A DNA stretch of 64,000 nt from Scatavimonas merdigallinarum (GTDB lineage: Bacteria; Bacillota; Clostridia; Oscillospirales; Acutalibacteraceae): positions 1-64,000 of the forward strand of contig DVFW01000028.1 in the NCBI GenBank assembly GCA_018713055.1. Reading direction: 5' to 3'. The notes beneath the pieces were generated by a model. That model did no database searches, had not been told where the DNA came from, and worked only from the letters and a program-made list of their open reading frames with translations. This document shows positions 53,098-61,736 of this stretch, one piece after another (position 1 is the stretch's first letter; each line of letters starts with the position of its first letter). Position numbers and translations under genes: made by a program.

Positions 53098-53889
53098 ATG
53101 ATTTTTGACGTGCATGCGCATTACGACGACGAAGCCTTTGACCCGGACCGCGAAACGCTTTTAAAAAGCCTGCCCGAAAAGGGCGTAGCAGCGGTGGTGA
53201 ATGCTTCTACCAACGCACAGACAGCGCAGGAAGGACTGAAATATGCGGAGCAATATTCGTTTTTCTGGACGACGGTAGGGTATCATCCGCAATGCGCCGA
53301 TAAAGCCGGAGAAGGCTATTTGACCGAGATGGAGCAGTTGCTGCGGCATCCAAAAGCCGTGGCGGTTGGGGAAATTGGACTGGATTATTATTGGGACGAC
53401 GTTCCGCGCGAGCTGCAAAAAAAGGTGTTTGAACAGCAGATTGTTTTAGCACTGGAGTTGGACCTGCCGGTAGTGGTACACGACAGGCAGGCCCATCAGG
53501 ACACGATGGAGCTGCTCAAAAAGTATAAGCCGCGCGGTTTTGTGCACTGCTTTTCCGGCAGTGTGGAAATGGCAAGGGAACTGTACAGGCTGGGCATGTC
53601 TGTCAGTCTGGGCGGCGTGGTTACATTTAAAAATGCACGCCACAGCACAGAGGTGGTCAGGGACGCGCCTTTGGACCGGTTGCTGCTTGAAACAGACGCG
53701 CCGTATCTTGCCCCCGTGCCGTTTCGAGGCAAACGATGCGATTCGTCGATGATTCTTTATTCTGCAGAGAAAATGGCGCAGCTGCGTGGGATGCCTGTGG
53801 AGACGTTATTGAGGGCGACGGCGGAAAACGCCTGCGCAATGTACGGTATAGATCCAAAGCTGCTCAGGGGAAAGGAAGCAACGCCATGA
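53098..53889 (+). CDS. tatD: TatD-family metal-dependent deoxyribonuclease
   Basis: The 263-residue TIM-barrel amidohydrolase-like nuclease starts MIFDVHAHYDDEAFDPD, the metal-binding HxH. It has AVGEIGLDYYW, VVVHDRQAH, GFVHCFSGSVEMA and LLLETDAPYLAP. The family trims 3' DNA ends and is involved in repair. AGGGGGGCAGGG lies before the ATG. Its last four bases overlap the start of the cohesin-like gene. Confidence 0.95.
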   Translation: MIFDVHAHYDDEAFDPDRETLLKSLPEKGVAAVVNASTNAQTAQEGLKYAEQYSFFWTTVGYHPQCADKAGEGYLTEMEQLLRHPKAVAVGEIGLDYYWDDVPRELQKKVFEQQIVLALELDLPVVVHDRQAHQDTMELLKKYKPRGFVHCFSGSVEMARELYRLGMSVSLGGVVTFKNARHSTEVVRDAPLDRLLLETDAPYLAPVPFRGKRCDSSMILYSAEKMAQLRGMPVETLLRATAENACAMYGIDPKLLRGKEATP

Positions 53890-54770
53890 AAAAAGTGGTA
53901 GCTGTGGCGGCACTGTGCATATTGTTGGCCCTTGTGCCGGTTTGTACCGTTTATGCCTCCCGGCCGTTTCATTACAGTATGGATATCCCTGCGGCGATTA
54001 CATTGAAAAAGAGCGCGCAGGCAGAACTATGCCTGTCAAGCCCCTCCGGCGTACAGCTGGGCGCCGCCGTTTTTACTGTGCGGTACGACCCAAACGTGCT
54101 TACCTATAAAGAGGCGGATATAGCTGACGGAATGCCGGGAGAGATGCGCGCCGTTGAAGACGGCGGCCTTGTTAAAATTGTATATTTAAACGCAAACGGG
54201 ACAACCCTGCCTGCGGCGGAGGAAACTCCTGTGATTCTGTTGCGTTTTACTGCGTTGTCTACCCAGTGCAAAACAACGTTAACGCTGTATACAGAGCAGG
54301 CGGTGGATATAAATGAACAAAAAATGGCGGTTCAGGACCCGGTAGAGTACCAGGTGACTTTACAGGAAAAGGAAACAGCCTCATCTGCGTCGGCCTCCGG
54401 CCGAAGGGTGTCTGCAAGCTCGGCCAGCTCTATGTCCGGCGGCGGGGGCAGTATATTGGTAGAAGGCAATACGCAGCAGCCGCAGCTGCTGGAGGATGGC
54501 TCTTATGCCCCTGCAGATACGCTTACAATCGGCGGACAGGATCAAACGGTTTTTGGGAACGGTGGGTTTGTGCTGTTTCTTTGCGGCGTGGCAGCGGCTG
54601 TTATTGTTATTGTAGTCGTCGCGGTTGCTTATACGGCAGGACTGCATAGAAAAAGAGAGCAGGCCCAAGGGGAAACCGCCGGGCGAACAGAGGAGCAGCA
54701 GGATAAGCAAACGGAAGATATCCGCCAGGAAGAGCCGGAACAGGAAGAGACAGAAAAAAAGAGGCGATAG
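53886..54770 (+). CDS. Membrane-anchored cohesin-like domain protein
   Basis: The protein (294 residues) has an N-terminal signal peptide (VVAVAALCILLALVPVCTVYA). A cohesin-like beta domain follows (about residues 29-155: GVQLGAAVFTVRYDPNVLTY, GLVKIVYLNANGTTLPAAEE, PVILLRFTAL). A Ser/Gly-rich linker with SASSASSMSGGGGSI is next, then one membrane helix (about 226-250). The tail is charged, Gln/Glu-rich and cytoplasmic (EEPEQEETEKKRR). Cohesins normally bind dockerins; here one is fixed to the membrane. AAAGGA stands 9 bases before the ATG at 53886, overlapping tatD by four bases. Assignment to the cohesin fold rests on pattern reading. Confidence 0.7.
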   Translation: MKKVVAVAALCILLALVPVCTVYASRPFHYSMDIPAAITLKKSAQAELCLSSPSGVQLGAAVFTVRYDPNVLTYKEADIADGMPGEMRAVEDGGLVKIVYLNANGTTLPAAEETPVILLRFTALSTQCKTTLTLYTEQAVDINEQKMAVQDPVEYQVTLQEKETASSASASGRRVSASSASSMSGGGGSILVEGNTQQPQLLEDGSYAPADTLTIGGQDQTVFGNGGFVLFLCGVAAAVIVIVVVAVAYTAGLHRKREQAQGETAGRTEEQQDKQTEDIRQEEPEQEETEKKRR

Positions 54771-54773
54771 AGT

Positions 54774-55259
54774 ATGAGCGAAAAAGGAGAAAGAGCAAAA
54801 GCGTTGTTTGAACAGGGGTATAATTGCGCGCAGGCGGTTTTTGGCGCGTTTTGTGAAGAAACAGGGTACAGCTTTGAAAACGCAACGCTGCTTGCGTCTG
54901 CTTTTGGAGGAGGTATGGGCAGAATGCGCGAGGTCTGCGGCGCGGTCTCAGGTATGATGCTGGTCATAAGCCTTTTATACGGCTATAATGATGCAAAGGC
55001 AATCACAGAAAAAAAGAATCTTTACCAAACGGTGCAGGCAATTGCAAACCGTTTTAAGGAAAAAAACGGGTCGATTGTTTGCAGAGAGCTTTTGGGAATC
55101 CGTGCAAAAGACAAACCGCAATCGCCTGTTCCTTCGTTGCGTACGCAGGCTTATTATAAAAAACGGCCATGCCCTCTTTTGATAAAAGACGCGGCAGAAA
55201 TTCTGGAGGAATATATACAGGCGCATCCGCCGGTAAATCAAAAGAAAGGTTCAGTATGA
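54774..55259 (+). CDS. C_GCAxxG_C_C family protein (putative redox protein)
   Basis: The 161-residue protein has the family pattern: FEQGYNCAQAVFGAFCEE, then AFGGGMGRMREVCGAVSGMML, with later single Cys residues in IVCRELLG and RPCPLLI. The family is thought to be redox-active or metal-binding through these Cys, but its role is not established. It starts three bases after the cohesin-like gene. It overlaps the methyltransferase gene by four bases. Confidence 0.88.
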   Translation: MSEKGERAKALFEQGYNCAQAVFGAFCEETGYSFENATLLASAFGGGMGRMREVCGAVSGMMLVISLLYGYNDAKAITEKKNLYQTVQAIANRFKEKNGSIVCRELLGIRAKDKPQSPVPSLRTQAYYKKRPCPLLIKDAAEILEEYIQAHPPVNQKKGSV

Positions 55260-55933
55260 CGATGAAGCAACACAACAGCAGTGCTTTTGGGGCGTGGGAG
55301 TATGATCGGAGGATTACGACGGTTATCCCGTATTATATGGATATGTGCGCCCAGATTCTGGATCTGGCGGCTGCCTTTTCGTTTGAAAAACCAAATTGGC
55401 TGGACACGGGCTGCGGCACGGGCACACTGGTACAAATGGCGCAAGAGCGTTTTCCAGATGCGTCTTTTACATTGTGCGACCCATCGCAGGAAATGCTGTG
55501 TACAACAGCGCGCAGGCTTGCAAATAAGGGTTACAGCTTTTTTTGCATACCATCACAGGAAATGGATTTTATAGAAGAGTTTGACATTGTAACGGCTGTT
55601 TTTGCGCATCACTATTTGTCTTTGGAACAGCGCAAGCAGGCGGTAAGCCGCTGCTGCAGCGCGCTTAAAAAAGGCGGGGTGTTTATTTCTTTTGAAAATG
55701 TTTTGCCAAACAGCAAAGCTGGAAAGACGGCCGGCTTGAAGCGATGGGCATATTTTCAGCAGCAGAAAGGAAGAAAAAAAGAAGAGATACGGGCGCATTT
55801 GCAAAGAATGAATCAACAGGTTTTTCCGATAACATTGAAGCAACAAACGGCAATTTTACAGGAATGCGGATTTAAGACAGTGGAGCTGCTTTGGGCATCA
55901 TATATGCAGGCAGGACTGTATGCTGTGAAATAA
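55256..55933 (+). CDS. Class I SAM-dependent methyltransferase
   Basis: This 225-residue protein has motif I WLDTGCGTGTLVQMA, an acidic FTLCDPSQEML at motif II position, and IVTAVFAHHYLS and LKKGGVFISFENVLP for motifs IV and V. The core resembles UbiE or Tam-like small-molecule methyltransferases. The ATG at 55256 follows AAAGG and overlaps the preceding gene; a second ATG lies two codons later. The substrate is unknown. Confidence 0.88.
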   Translation: MTMKQHNSSAFGAWEYDRRITTVIPYYMDMCAQILDLAAAFSFEKPNWLDTGCGTGTLVQMAQERFPDASFTLCDPSQEMLCTTARRLANKGYSFFCIPSQEMDFIEEFDIVTAVFAHHYLSLEQRKQAVSRCCSALKKGGVFISFENVLPNSKAGKTAGLKRWAYFQQQKGRKKEEIRAHLQRMNQQVFPITLKQQTAILQECGFKTVELLWASYMQAGLYAVK

Positions 55934-56010
55934 AAGCAGAAAATGATTGGGTGCTTGGAATAATATAGAACTGTGCGCATATACTTCTTTAAGAAAAGCT
56001 CACTTATGCC

Positions 56011-56039
56011 TTGACAAACGCATGAAGTTATGGTATTAT
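56011..56039 (+). promoter_or_regulatory. Strong promoter of the initiator tRNA gene
   Basis: A consensus TTGACA (56011-56016) and TATTAT (56034-56039) have a 17-base spacer, 27 bases before the tRNA. Confidence 0.8.
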
Positions 56040-56065
56040 AAAAAAGTTCCAATAAAAGAATATAT

Positions 56066-56142
<77 letters not shown>

Positions 56143-56144
56143 TC

Positions 56145-56182
56145 TCGTCGCGGACTTTGTATTGTTCGCGACGACTTTTTTT
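56145..56182 (+). terminator. Terminator of the initiator tRNA gene
   Basis: An 8-bp stem TCGTCGCG / CGCGACGA is followed by CTTTTTTT. Confidence 0.9.
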
Positions 56183-56280
56183 GAAAAATCATCGGCGCAC
56201 GCGCGCCGTCGCGCATCCTTTCCGAAAAAGATTACGCGTGGCTTTGGTTTGCTAGCAACCTTTTGTGATTTGGGCTTGCT

Positions 56281-56460
56281 TTACAGCCCATGTTTGTGTA
56301 CGGCGTCTTTTTTATCAACGCTTCCCACGCCGGACATCCCTTTCCAGCCGGACATTTTGTTTTCAAGATGCTGTCCACCGATGAACCAGCTTATGGCTAA
56401 GTAGATGTAATCAAGAAAAGAAAGGAAAAGCACAATCCAGACGGAACCGGCGGTTGTGTC
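56281..56460 (-). pseudogene. Possible 3' fragment of a membrane protein gene
   Basis: The minus strand encodes a hydrophobic helix (VWIVLFLSFLDYIYLAISWF) followed by a polar tail, with MSGWKGMSGVGSVDKKD and then a stop at 56281. The upstream part runs into the promoter area of the XRE remnant with no start codon or ribosome-binding site. It reads like the end of a disrupted membrane protein gene, but the family is not recognised. Confidence 0.3.
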
Positions 56461-56469
56461 AAGAAATGT

Positions 56470-56498
56470 TTGTGAGTTAGCAAGAAATTTGATATAAT
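56470..56498 (+). promoter_or_regulatory. Promoter before the shortened XRE gene
   Basis: TTGTGA (56470-56475) and TATAAT (56493-56498) have a 17-base spacer, 42 bases before the ATG at 56541. Confidence 0.65.
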
Positions 56499-56540
56499 GG
56501 GAGCAGAAACCCCGGAGCAGGGAGAAAGGCAGGAGGATAA

Positions 56541-56663
56541 ATGCACATAAGTTATAAACCCCTCTGGCACACGCTGGTTCGTATCTGCGAAACCCTGAAT
56601 TGTGGTATTTTAGATGTGATTGAATTGGAGCCGGACGAAATTACCGCAGAGATAACAGAGTGA
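56541..56663 (+). pseudogene. XRE regulator with an internal in-frame deletion of its HTH
   Basis: The 40-codon frame starts MHISYKPLWHTL and continues VRICETLNCGILDVIELEPD. These are the first and last parts of the common small Cro/C1-type regulator (normally about 65-70 residues). The central part that carries the recognition helix is missing, without a frameshift. AGGAGG stands before the ATG, so a short peptide could still be made. It cannot bind DNA in the usual way. Confidence 0.7.
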
Positions 56664-56695
56664 TAAACCGGAATTTGCGGAGGAGAAAAACAAAA

Positions 56696-57121
56696 ATGAA
56701 AAGATGGAAAGCCTTATATTATTTAACAACAGTTATGAGTATGTTTGTTGGTCTATGGCATTTCTTTGTCCCAACAATGTTTCAATGGTATGATTATTTG
56801 CCAATGCAATATGAAAATTTGATTGTGGGGATTGACTATACTAATTATTGCTTTTCAACATTATTATTCGGAGGAAGCCTGCTTTTGGTGTTTTGGGGTA
56901 AGCGTGTTTTTACGGACAATAAAGAATCAAAAGAATTATATTTCTTTTATAGTATTGTTTGGCTTATTCGGGCGGCACTTGCTACATTTATTGAACCGTG
57001 GCCATTAGAACCTGTAGCATGGGCGGCGATACTCCAATTAGTAATGTCTGACCTGTTAGCTATATGTATGGTTGTAATGAGTATAAAATTTATTAAAATG
57101 ATTAAAAGCAAGGCCAAGTGA
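56696..57121 (+). CDS. Small four-helix membrane protein of unknown function
   Basis: This 141-residue protein has four hydrophobic segments (about residues 8-25, 50-70, 80-100, 105-130) and a basic end (KFIKMIKSKAK). GGAGGAG stands about 10 bases before the ATG at 56696; a GTG at 56660 overlaps the previous frame. Its base composition is clearly more AT-rich than the neighbouring chromosome, which fits acquired DNA. No family was recognised. Confidence 0.75.
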   Translation: MKRWKALYYLTTVMSMFVGLWHFFVPTMFQWYDYLPMQYENLIVGIDYTNYCFSTLLFGGSLLLVFWGKRVFTDNKESKELYFFYSIVWLIRAALATFIEPWPLEPVAWAAILQLVMSDLLAICMVVMSIKFIKMIKSKAK

Positions 57122-57162
57122 TAAATCCCAGCTTATCGAATAGACTGTTACCATGAGCAATT

Positions 57163-57186
57163 CAGCCAGCCGGAACCGGCTGGCTG
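57163..57186. terminator. Perfect hairpin between small membrane protein and XRE fragment
   Basis: CAGCCAGCCGG-AA-CCGGCTGGCTG is a perfect 11-bp inverted repeat followed by TTCTGTT. It lies between the stop at 57121 and the convergent stop at 57192. Confidence 0.75.
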
Positions 57187-57191
57187 TTCTG

Positions 57192-57431
57192 TTACTCCTT
57201 ATGCTTCAACACCGCTTTAATCATGGCAAATACAAGCGCCTGTTTACTGGGAGAAGTATCTTCCCAGAGTGCTTCTATCTCCCGGATGGTACTGATTTCA
57301 TTTTCTTCCAATTCGTCTTGAAGAAGATAATCCGGCGAGATTTTTAAAGTCTTGCAAATGTCTATGAATACCGGCAGGCTGGGCATTTTCACGATAATGC
57401 CGACAGAGCGGATAACAACTGCACTTTGCAA
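57192..57431 (-). pseudogene. C-terminal part of an XRE regulator
   Basis: The readable part MPSLPVFIDICKTLKISPDY, then LLQDELEENE and a helical tail, is the second half of a Cro/C1-type regulator in which PSLPVFIDICKTL normally follows the recognition helix. Upstream sequence (frame start 57431) bears no HTH and no ribosome-binding site, so the N-terminal half has been lost. About 64 residues remain of roughly 105. Confidence 0.7.
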
Positions 57432-57475
57432 GCAAAGTTGTGTGCCAAATGGGGGCGTTGCCCCCTTTTAGCCCC

Positions 57476-57527
57476 ACAAGAAAAAGCGGTATGCGCCCCT
57501 ACAGGGGCGCATACCGCTTTTTCTTGT
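57476..57527. repeat. 52-base perfect palindrome
   Basis: Two 25-base arms (from ACAAGAAAAAGCGGTATGCG on the left to its complement on the right) are perfectly complementary and separated by only two bases. T-runs occur within both arms. It could act as a strong bidirectional terminator between the two XRE fragments, or mark a junction of a lost element. Confidence 0.85.
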
Positions 57528-57561
57528 TTTCAGCCCTCCGGCTGTATTGGTTGAACAAAAG

Positions 57562-57723
57562 TCAGCGTGGGGGTGGTGTGGGATATTCATCTAAGTGAAC
57601 CCCCGCCTCCCATTTTGAGATTGTTCTATCGCTGATAGATAGTGCCTTGACAAGTTGCCTTTGGGTAAAATTATTTAATTTTCTTGTTCCGGCTATGAAT
57701 TTGCCGATTTGCATTTGATCCAT
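57562..57723 (-). pseudogene. N-terminal part of an XRE regulator
   Basis: The 53-residue frame MDQMQIGKFIAGTRKLNNFT, then QRQLVKALSISDRTISKWEAG, is a good Cro/C1 HTH with recognition helix. It breaks off after the SKWE motif into a low-complexity end (YPTPPPR). The usual continuation of the domain is gone. GGAAAG lies before the ATG. It may be a 3'-truncated gene; a DNA-binding stub could still be produced. Confidence 0.7.
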
Positions 57724-57912
57724 TGTTTTTTCTTTCCTATCCGTCTACATTGTAGATAACGGGTAATTAAGTTTCACAAACCAAAGCTGCGGAGCGTATG
57801 CGCAATGCGGTAAATTGCCTTAAATTTTACATAAATATTGCAAAACTATGCTGGAAGGCAAAGCGGAGAAACTGATAAAATAAAGCGAAAACAATAGGAA
57901 GGAGATACATTT

Positions 57913-60900
57913 ATGAAGAATTTATGGAGACGGAAGCTCTTGTCTGGACTATTGGCAGCCGCTATGGCGGCTACAGCCATATCCGGCGGAATGGCTGTTG
58001 TTTCGGCAGCAAAAGGACCGTCAAACGGCACGTTCCGGGAAAACAGTTTTGAGGAAAACGCGCCCTTGACGATGGAGCGTTTAAGCAGCATACAAATTGG
58101 GGTTCCCAACCCGGATGGAGCCGTAGCGGAGATTGTAACTTATAATGCCGACCGGCAGGAAGCCTATGTGGTCAACGGTCAGGACGGCCTGCTGTATCGT
58201 TTTTCTGTAATGGAGACCGGTCTGACAGAAACCGGCAACGAAGATATGCGCGACATGGTGGAGGGCTTTACCTACGGAGATATGACCAGCGTGGCGGTTG
58301 ACACCGTCAACGACCATATAGCCGTAGCGCTCCAGGCTACCGGCTATGCAGACAACGGCCGAATTGTGCTGCTGGACTATGATTTTAACCTGCTGGCGGT
58401 CTATGAGGCAGGCGTACAGCCGGATATGGTGACCTTCTCTCATGACGGCCGGTTCATTCTTTCCGCCAATGAAGGAGAGCCGAGGGAAGGCTATGGCGAA
58501 GGTACAACCGACCCTGCTGGCTCGGTTTCTGTAATTGATCTTATGAAAGATACTGTGACAACCGCAGGATTTGAAAAATTTGACTCTGCCGAGCTTGCAG
58601 AACAAGGTGTTCTGATTGGCAAAGCAAATGGGAAGATGAACGAAGCAGTTGTTGATCTGGAGCCCGAATATATTGCTGTTTCTGCCGATGACAGCAAAGC
58701 TTATGTTTCTTTACAGGAGGCCAACGCGATTGCCACGGTAGATTTAGAAAGCGTACAGATCACCGCGGTTAAAAGCATGGGCTTTAAAGATTTAAGCGAT
58801 GAAAAGAACGCGATCGACCTGTTGGAAGATGGGGCCTATCAGCCAAAGACCTACCCAAACGCGTTGGGGGTATATATGCCGGACGCCTTAAGCATTTTTG
58901 AAGCAAACGGCGCCAGCTATTTGGTAACCGCCAACGAAGGCGATGCCAGGGAGTGGGGCGATTATGTTAATGAAGCCAAAGAAAATTTGCTTGCCTCCGA
59001 CAATACGGAAGCCGAAAAGGTCCGTGTGCTGGACAAGGATCTGACTGCTGTGCCGGACGAAAGCAAAGAATATCTTTACGGCGGTCGTTCCTTTGCCATT
59101 TACAACGCGGACACCATGGAACTGGTGTATGAAAGTGGAAATGATTTTGAAGAAAAAACGGCCGCGTATCTTCCGAACTGGTTTAATTGTTCTAACGATG
59201 ATATTGAGCCGGACAGCCGCAGTGCAAAAAAAGGACCTGAGGCGGAAAGCGTTACGGTTGGTCAGATTGGTGAAAAAACCTATGCCTTTATCGCTCTGGA
59301 GAGAATTGGCGGTGTGATGGTGTACGACATAACCAACCCGGCAAATGCAACCTATGTCAACTATATAAACACCCGTAATTTCAGCGAGGAGATAAAAGAA
59401 GATGTTTCCCCGGAAGGATTGTGTTTTCTTTCAATCAACGGCAAGCCCCTGCTTCTTGCAGCTTGTGAGGTTTCCGGCACGGTAGCAGCCTATTCCTTTG
59501 CCGGTAAAGCTGTTGGAGAGGTGCCGGAAGGGCCTGTATATACCCCTATCCAAAACGATGCAGTTATCCTCTATACCAATGATGTGCATTGCGCCATGGA
59601 GGATTATGCGGCCTTTGCTTCCTATCGGCAGCAGATGCTGGACGCGGGCTACCGTACCATTACCGTTGATGCAGGCGACGCCGTACAGGGTGAAGTGATC
59701 GGTACGCTGACCAACGGCACCGCGATTGTGGAAATCATGAATTCGGTAAACTATGACTATGCAGTGCCTGGCAACCATGAGTTCGACTATGGAATGGACG
59801 TCTTTAAGGCGCTTTCCGGCCAGGTGGAAACGGACGTCATGCCCGAATACAAATATTTAAGCGCCAACTTTGTGGATTTAAAAACAAACCAGACTGTTTT
59901 TGAACCTTATGAAATTCGGAAAATAGCCGGGCAGGATGTGGCCTTTGTGGGGATTTCCACTCCAGAAACCTATACCAAATCCACTCCGGCCTATTTTCAG
60001 GACGAAAACGGCAACTATATTTACAGCTTCTGCGAAGGCAGCGAAGACGACACTTTATTCTATGATACAATTCAGGCGGCGGTAGACAGCGCCATGGATG
60101 AGGGTGCTGATCTGGTAATTGCCGTAGGCCATCTGGGAACTGACGCTGCCTCCAGCCCCTGGCGCTCCACTGATGTAATTGCAAACACCATCGGAATTGA
60201 CGCGTTTATAGACGCCCACTCCCACAGTACAATAGAAAAACAGCTGGTGGACAACAAAAACGGCGAGGAGGTTGTGCTCACCTCCACCGGCACAAAATTT
60301 GCAAACTTTGGTAAAATGACCATTTTTGAAGACGGCACAATTGTAAGCGAGCTGATTACCCCTGAAGAGGTGGACGTAGACGCTACCGCTTCGGCAAAGT
60401 TTGCCTATGACGAGACACAGAAGGTCATTGACAAATACAAAGAGTTGCAGCAGTTTACTTATGAAGAGGTTGGCTTCTCTGAGGTCAGTTTGACCACAGT
60501 AGACCCGGAAACCGGCGACCGTATAATCCGTAATCAGGAAACCAATATGGGGAATTTTGTGGCCGACGCCTACCGAGCGACCACTGGGGCGGATATTGCG
60601 TTTGCCAATGGCGGCGGTATTCGAGCGGATGTAGCAGAGGGAACCGTCGCCCGCAAGGACCTGATGGATGTCAACGCCTTTGGCAATACCATGTGTGTGC
60701 TGGAGGTTACCGGCCGGCAGATTCTTGACGCTTTGGAATGGAGCGCCCATGCGCCGCTTAACGAGGATAAAACGGCTTTAACGGAAAACGGCGGTTTCAT
60801 GCACACGGCAGGCCTTACCTATGAGATTAATCTGCATGTACAGGAAAGCCCGGTTCTTACCGACAACCAGGGCGTTTTTACCGGCATTGACGAAAGCAGG

Positions 60901-61464
60901 CCCCGCCGGGTGCAGAACGTTAGAGTAAACGGGGAAATTATTAACCCGGAGGCCACCTATACCCTGGCGGGCAGCGCTTATACCCTGCAGAGCGGCGGCG
61001 ACGGCTATACAATGTTCAAAGATGCCAGAGTCGTTGAGGCTGATTGCGGAAAGGATCAGGATTTGCTGATTCAGTATCTGCAGGAAAATCTTGACGGGAC
61101 GATTCCGGCTGATCTGTACGGAAATCCATACGGAGAAGGCCGCATTAAGATTTTGGTTGCAGGGTCGGAGGAAGCTCACCGCTATGCGGAGACTGAGCGC
61201 GTAGAGGCTACAAATGAGCAGGACGGCTATGTTAAATATATGTGCGGCATTTGCGGAGAGGAGAAAATCGAAGTACTGCCCAAATTGTCTGGGGAAGAAG
61301 AAAAAACGGAAACCTCGCCCGAACAGCCGGGGAAAGAAGGAAGCGCCGGCTTCCCGGAAACCGGCGGCAACATTCCGGTTGTTTGTTTTGTACTTTTGCT
61401 TGGGTCGGCGGCCATAATCAGCGGCTTGGCCGTGTGGAAACGCAGCGGCGGAAAAAATGCGTGA
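57913..61464 (+). CDS. Cell-wall-anchored 5'-nucleotidase with choice-of-anchor I domain
   Basis: The 1183-residue surface protein has a signal peptide (about residues 1-33). A beta-propeller-like choice-of-anchor I domain follows (about 45-535: SVAVDTVNDHIAVALQATGY, ANEGEPREGYGEG). A 5'-nucleotidase metallophosphatase domain starts at ILYTNDVHCAMEDY (about 553), with DAGDAVQGE and VPGNHEFDYGMD. The 5'-nucleotidase C-terminal domain (GNFVADAYRATTGADIAFANGGGIR) comes next, then a small Cys-containing module with CGICGEEK. The end is a sortase-type signal: FPETG (about 1147), a hydrophobic stretch, and KRSGGKNA. It likely releases phosphate from extracellular nucleotides. AAGGAGA precedes the ATG. 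Confidence 0.92.
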   Translation: MKNLWRRKLLSGLLAAAMAATAISGGMAVVSAAKGPSNGTFRENSFEENAPLTMERLSSIQIGVPNPDGAVAEIVTYNADRQEAYVVNGQDGLLYRFSVMETGLTETGNEDMRDMVEGFTYGDMTSVAVDTVNDHIAVALQATGYADNGRIVLLDYDFNLLAVYEAGVQPDMVTFSHDGRFILSANEGEPREGYGEGTTDPAGSVSVIDLMKDTVTTAGFEKFDSAELAEQGVLIGKANGKMNEAVVDLEPEYIAVSADDSKAYVSLQEANAIATVDLESVQITAVKSMGFKDLSDEKNAIDLLEDGAYQPKTYPNALGVYMPDALSIFEANGASYLVTANEGDAREWGDYVNEAKENLLASDNTEAEKVRVLDKDLTAVPDESKEYLYGGRSFAIYNADTMELVYESGNDFEEKTAAYLPNWFNCSNDDIEPDSRSAKKGPEAESVTVGQIGEKTYAFIALERIGGVMVYDITNPANATYVNYINTRNFSEEIKEDVSPEGLCFLSINGKPLLLAACEVSGTVAAYSFAGKAVGEVPEGPVYTPIQNDAVILYTNDVHCAMEDYAAFASYRQQMLDAGYRTITVDAGDAVQGEVIGTLTNGTAIVEIMNSVNYDYAVPGNHEFDYGMDVFKALSGQVETDVMPEYKYLSANFVDLKTNQTVFEPYEIRKIAGQDVAFVGISTPETYTKSTPAYFQDENGNYIYSFCEGSEDDTLFYDTIQAAVDSAMDEGADLVIAVGHLGTDAASSPWRSTDVIANTIGIDAFIDAHSHSTIEKQLVDNKNGEEVVLTSTGTKFANFGKMTIFEDGTIVSELITPEEVDVDATASAKFAYDETQKVIDKYKELQQFTYEEVGFSEVSLTTVDPETGDRIIRNQETNMGNFVADAYRATTGADIAFANGGGIRADVAEGTVARKDLMDVNAFGNTMCVLEVTGRQILDALEWSAHAPLNEDKTALTENGGFMHTAGLTYEINLHVQESPVLTDNQGVFTGIDESRPRRVQNVRVNGEIINPEATYTLAGSAYTLQSGGDGYTMFKDARVVEADCGKDQDLLIQYLQENLDGTIPADLYGNPYGEGRIKILVAGSEEAHRYAETERVEATNEQDGYVKYMCGICGEEKIEVLPKLSGEEEKTETSPEQPGKEGSAGFPETGGNIPVVCFVLLLGSAAIISGLAVWKRSGGKNA

Positions 61465-61525
61465 TTATGTTGACGGACAAGGAATGGATCAAAATTTTTG
61501 CTGAATACAACAATAGAAAAAACAA

Positions 61526-61569
61526 AAAAGCCCCGTGTAGATGCTTTTCCATTTACACGGGGCTTTTCC
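61526..61569 (+). terminator. Terminator of the 5'-nucleotidase gene
   Basis: A 14-bp stem AAAAGCCCCGTGTA / TACACGGGGCTTTT has a 14-base loop. The stem ends in TTTT. Confidence 0.88.
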
Positions 61570-61697
61570 GTATTATATATTTGTCTGTTATGAAAGAAGG
61601 GCGGTGGTAAAACAATATTTTTGCTGTGTTTTTTGGTTTTTACAAGAATTTATTTTATTTATGTATTGACAGCCATGGGGTAAATATTATAACATTT

Positions 61698-61736
61698 TAT
61701 ACAGGGAATTTACAATTTGTTTACGTAGACTTTAAA
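61698..61736 (+). promoter_or_regulatory. Pho-box-like tandem repeats upstream of the Na/Pi cotransporter
   Basis: Four hexamers spaced exactly 11 bases apart: TATACA (61698), TTTACA (61709), TTTACG (61720) and TTTAAA (61731). The known PhoP box of Firmicutes is built of TTAACA-like hexamers with 4-6 base gaps. GATACT at 61744 could be the -10. It lies about 330 bases before the start codon, so a long leader is implied. Confidence 0.5.

Larger units (their letters stand above)
56183..56540. other. Region after the tRNA with no intact gene
   Basis: 358 bases. The left part is GC-rich (GCGCACGCGCGCC). A minus-strand gene fragment may occupy 56281-56460, and a promoter (56470-56498) precedes the shortened XRE frame. 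No direct repeat of the tRNA 3' end was found nearby. Confidence 0.6.

Noticed and set aside
57841..57912. Second Pho box upstream of the 5'-nucleotidase gene
   Set aside because: TTTACA and ATTGCA occur 11 bases apart just before this point, but no third repeat continues the spacing, so chance cannot be excluded.
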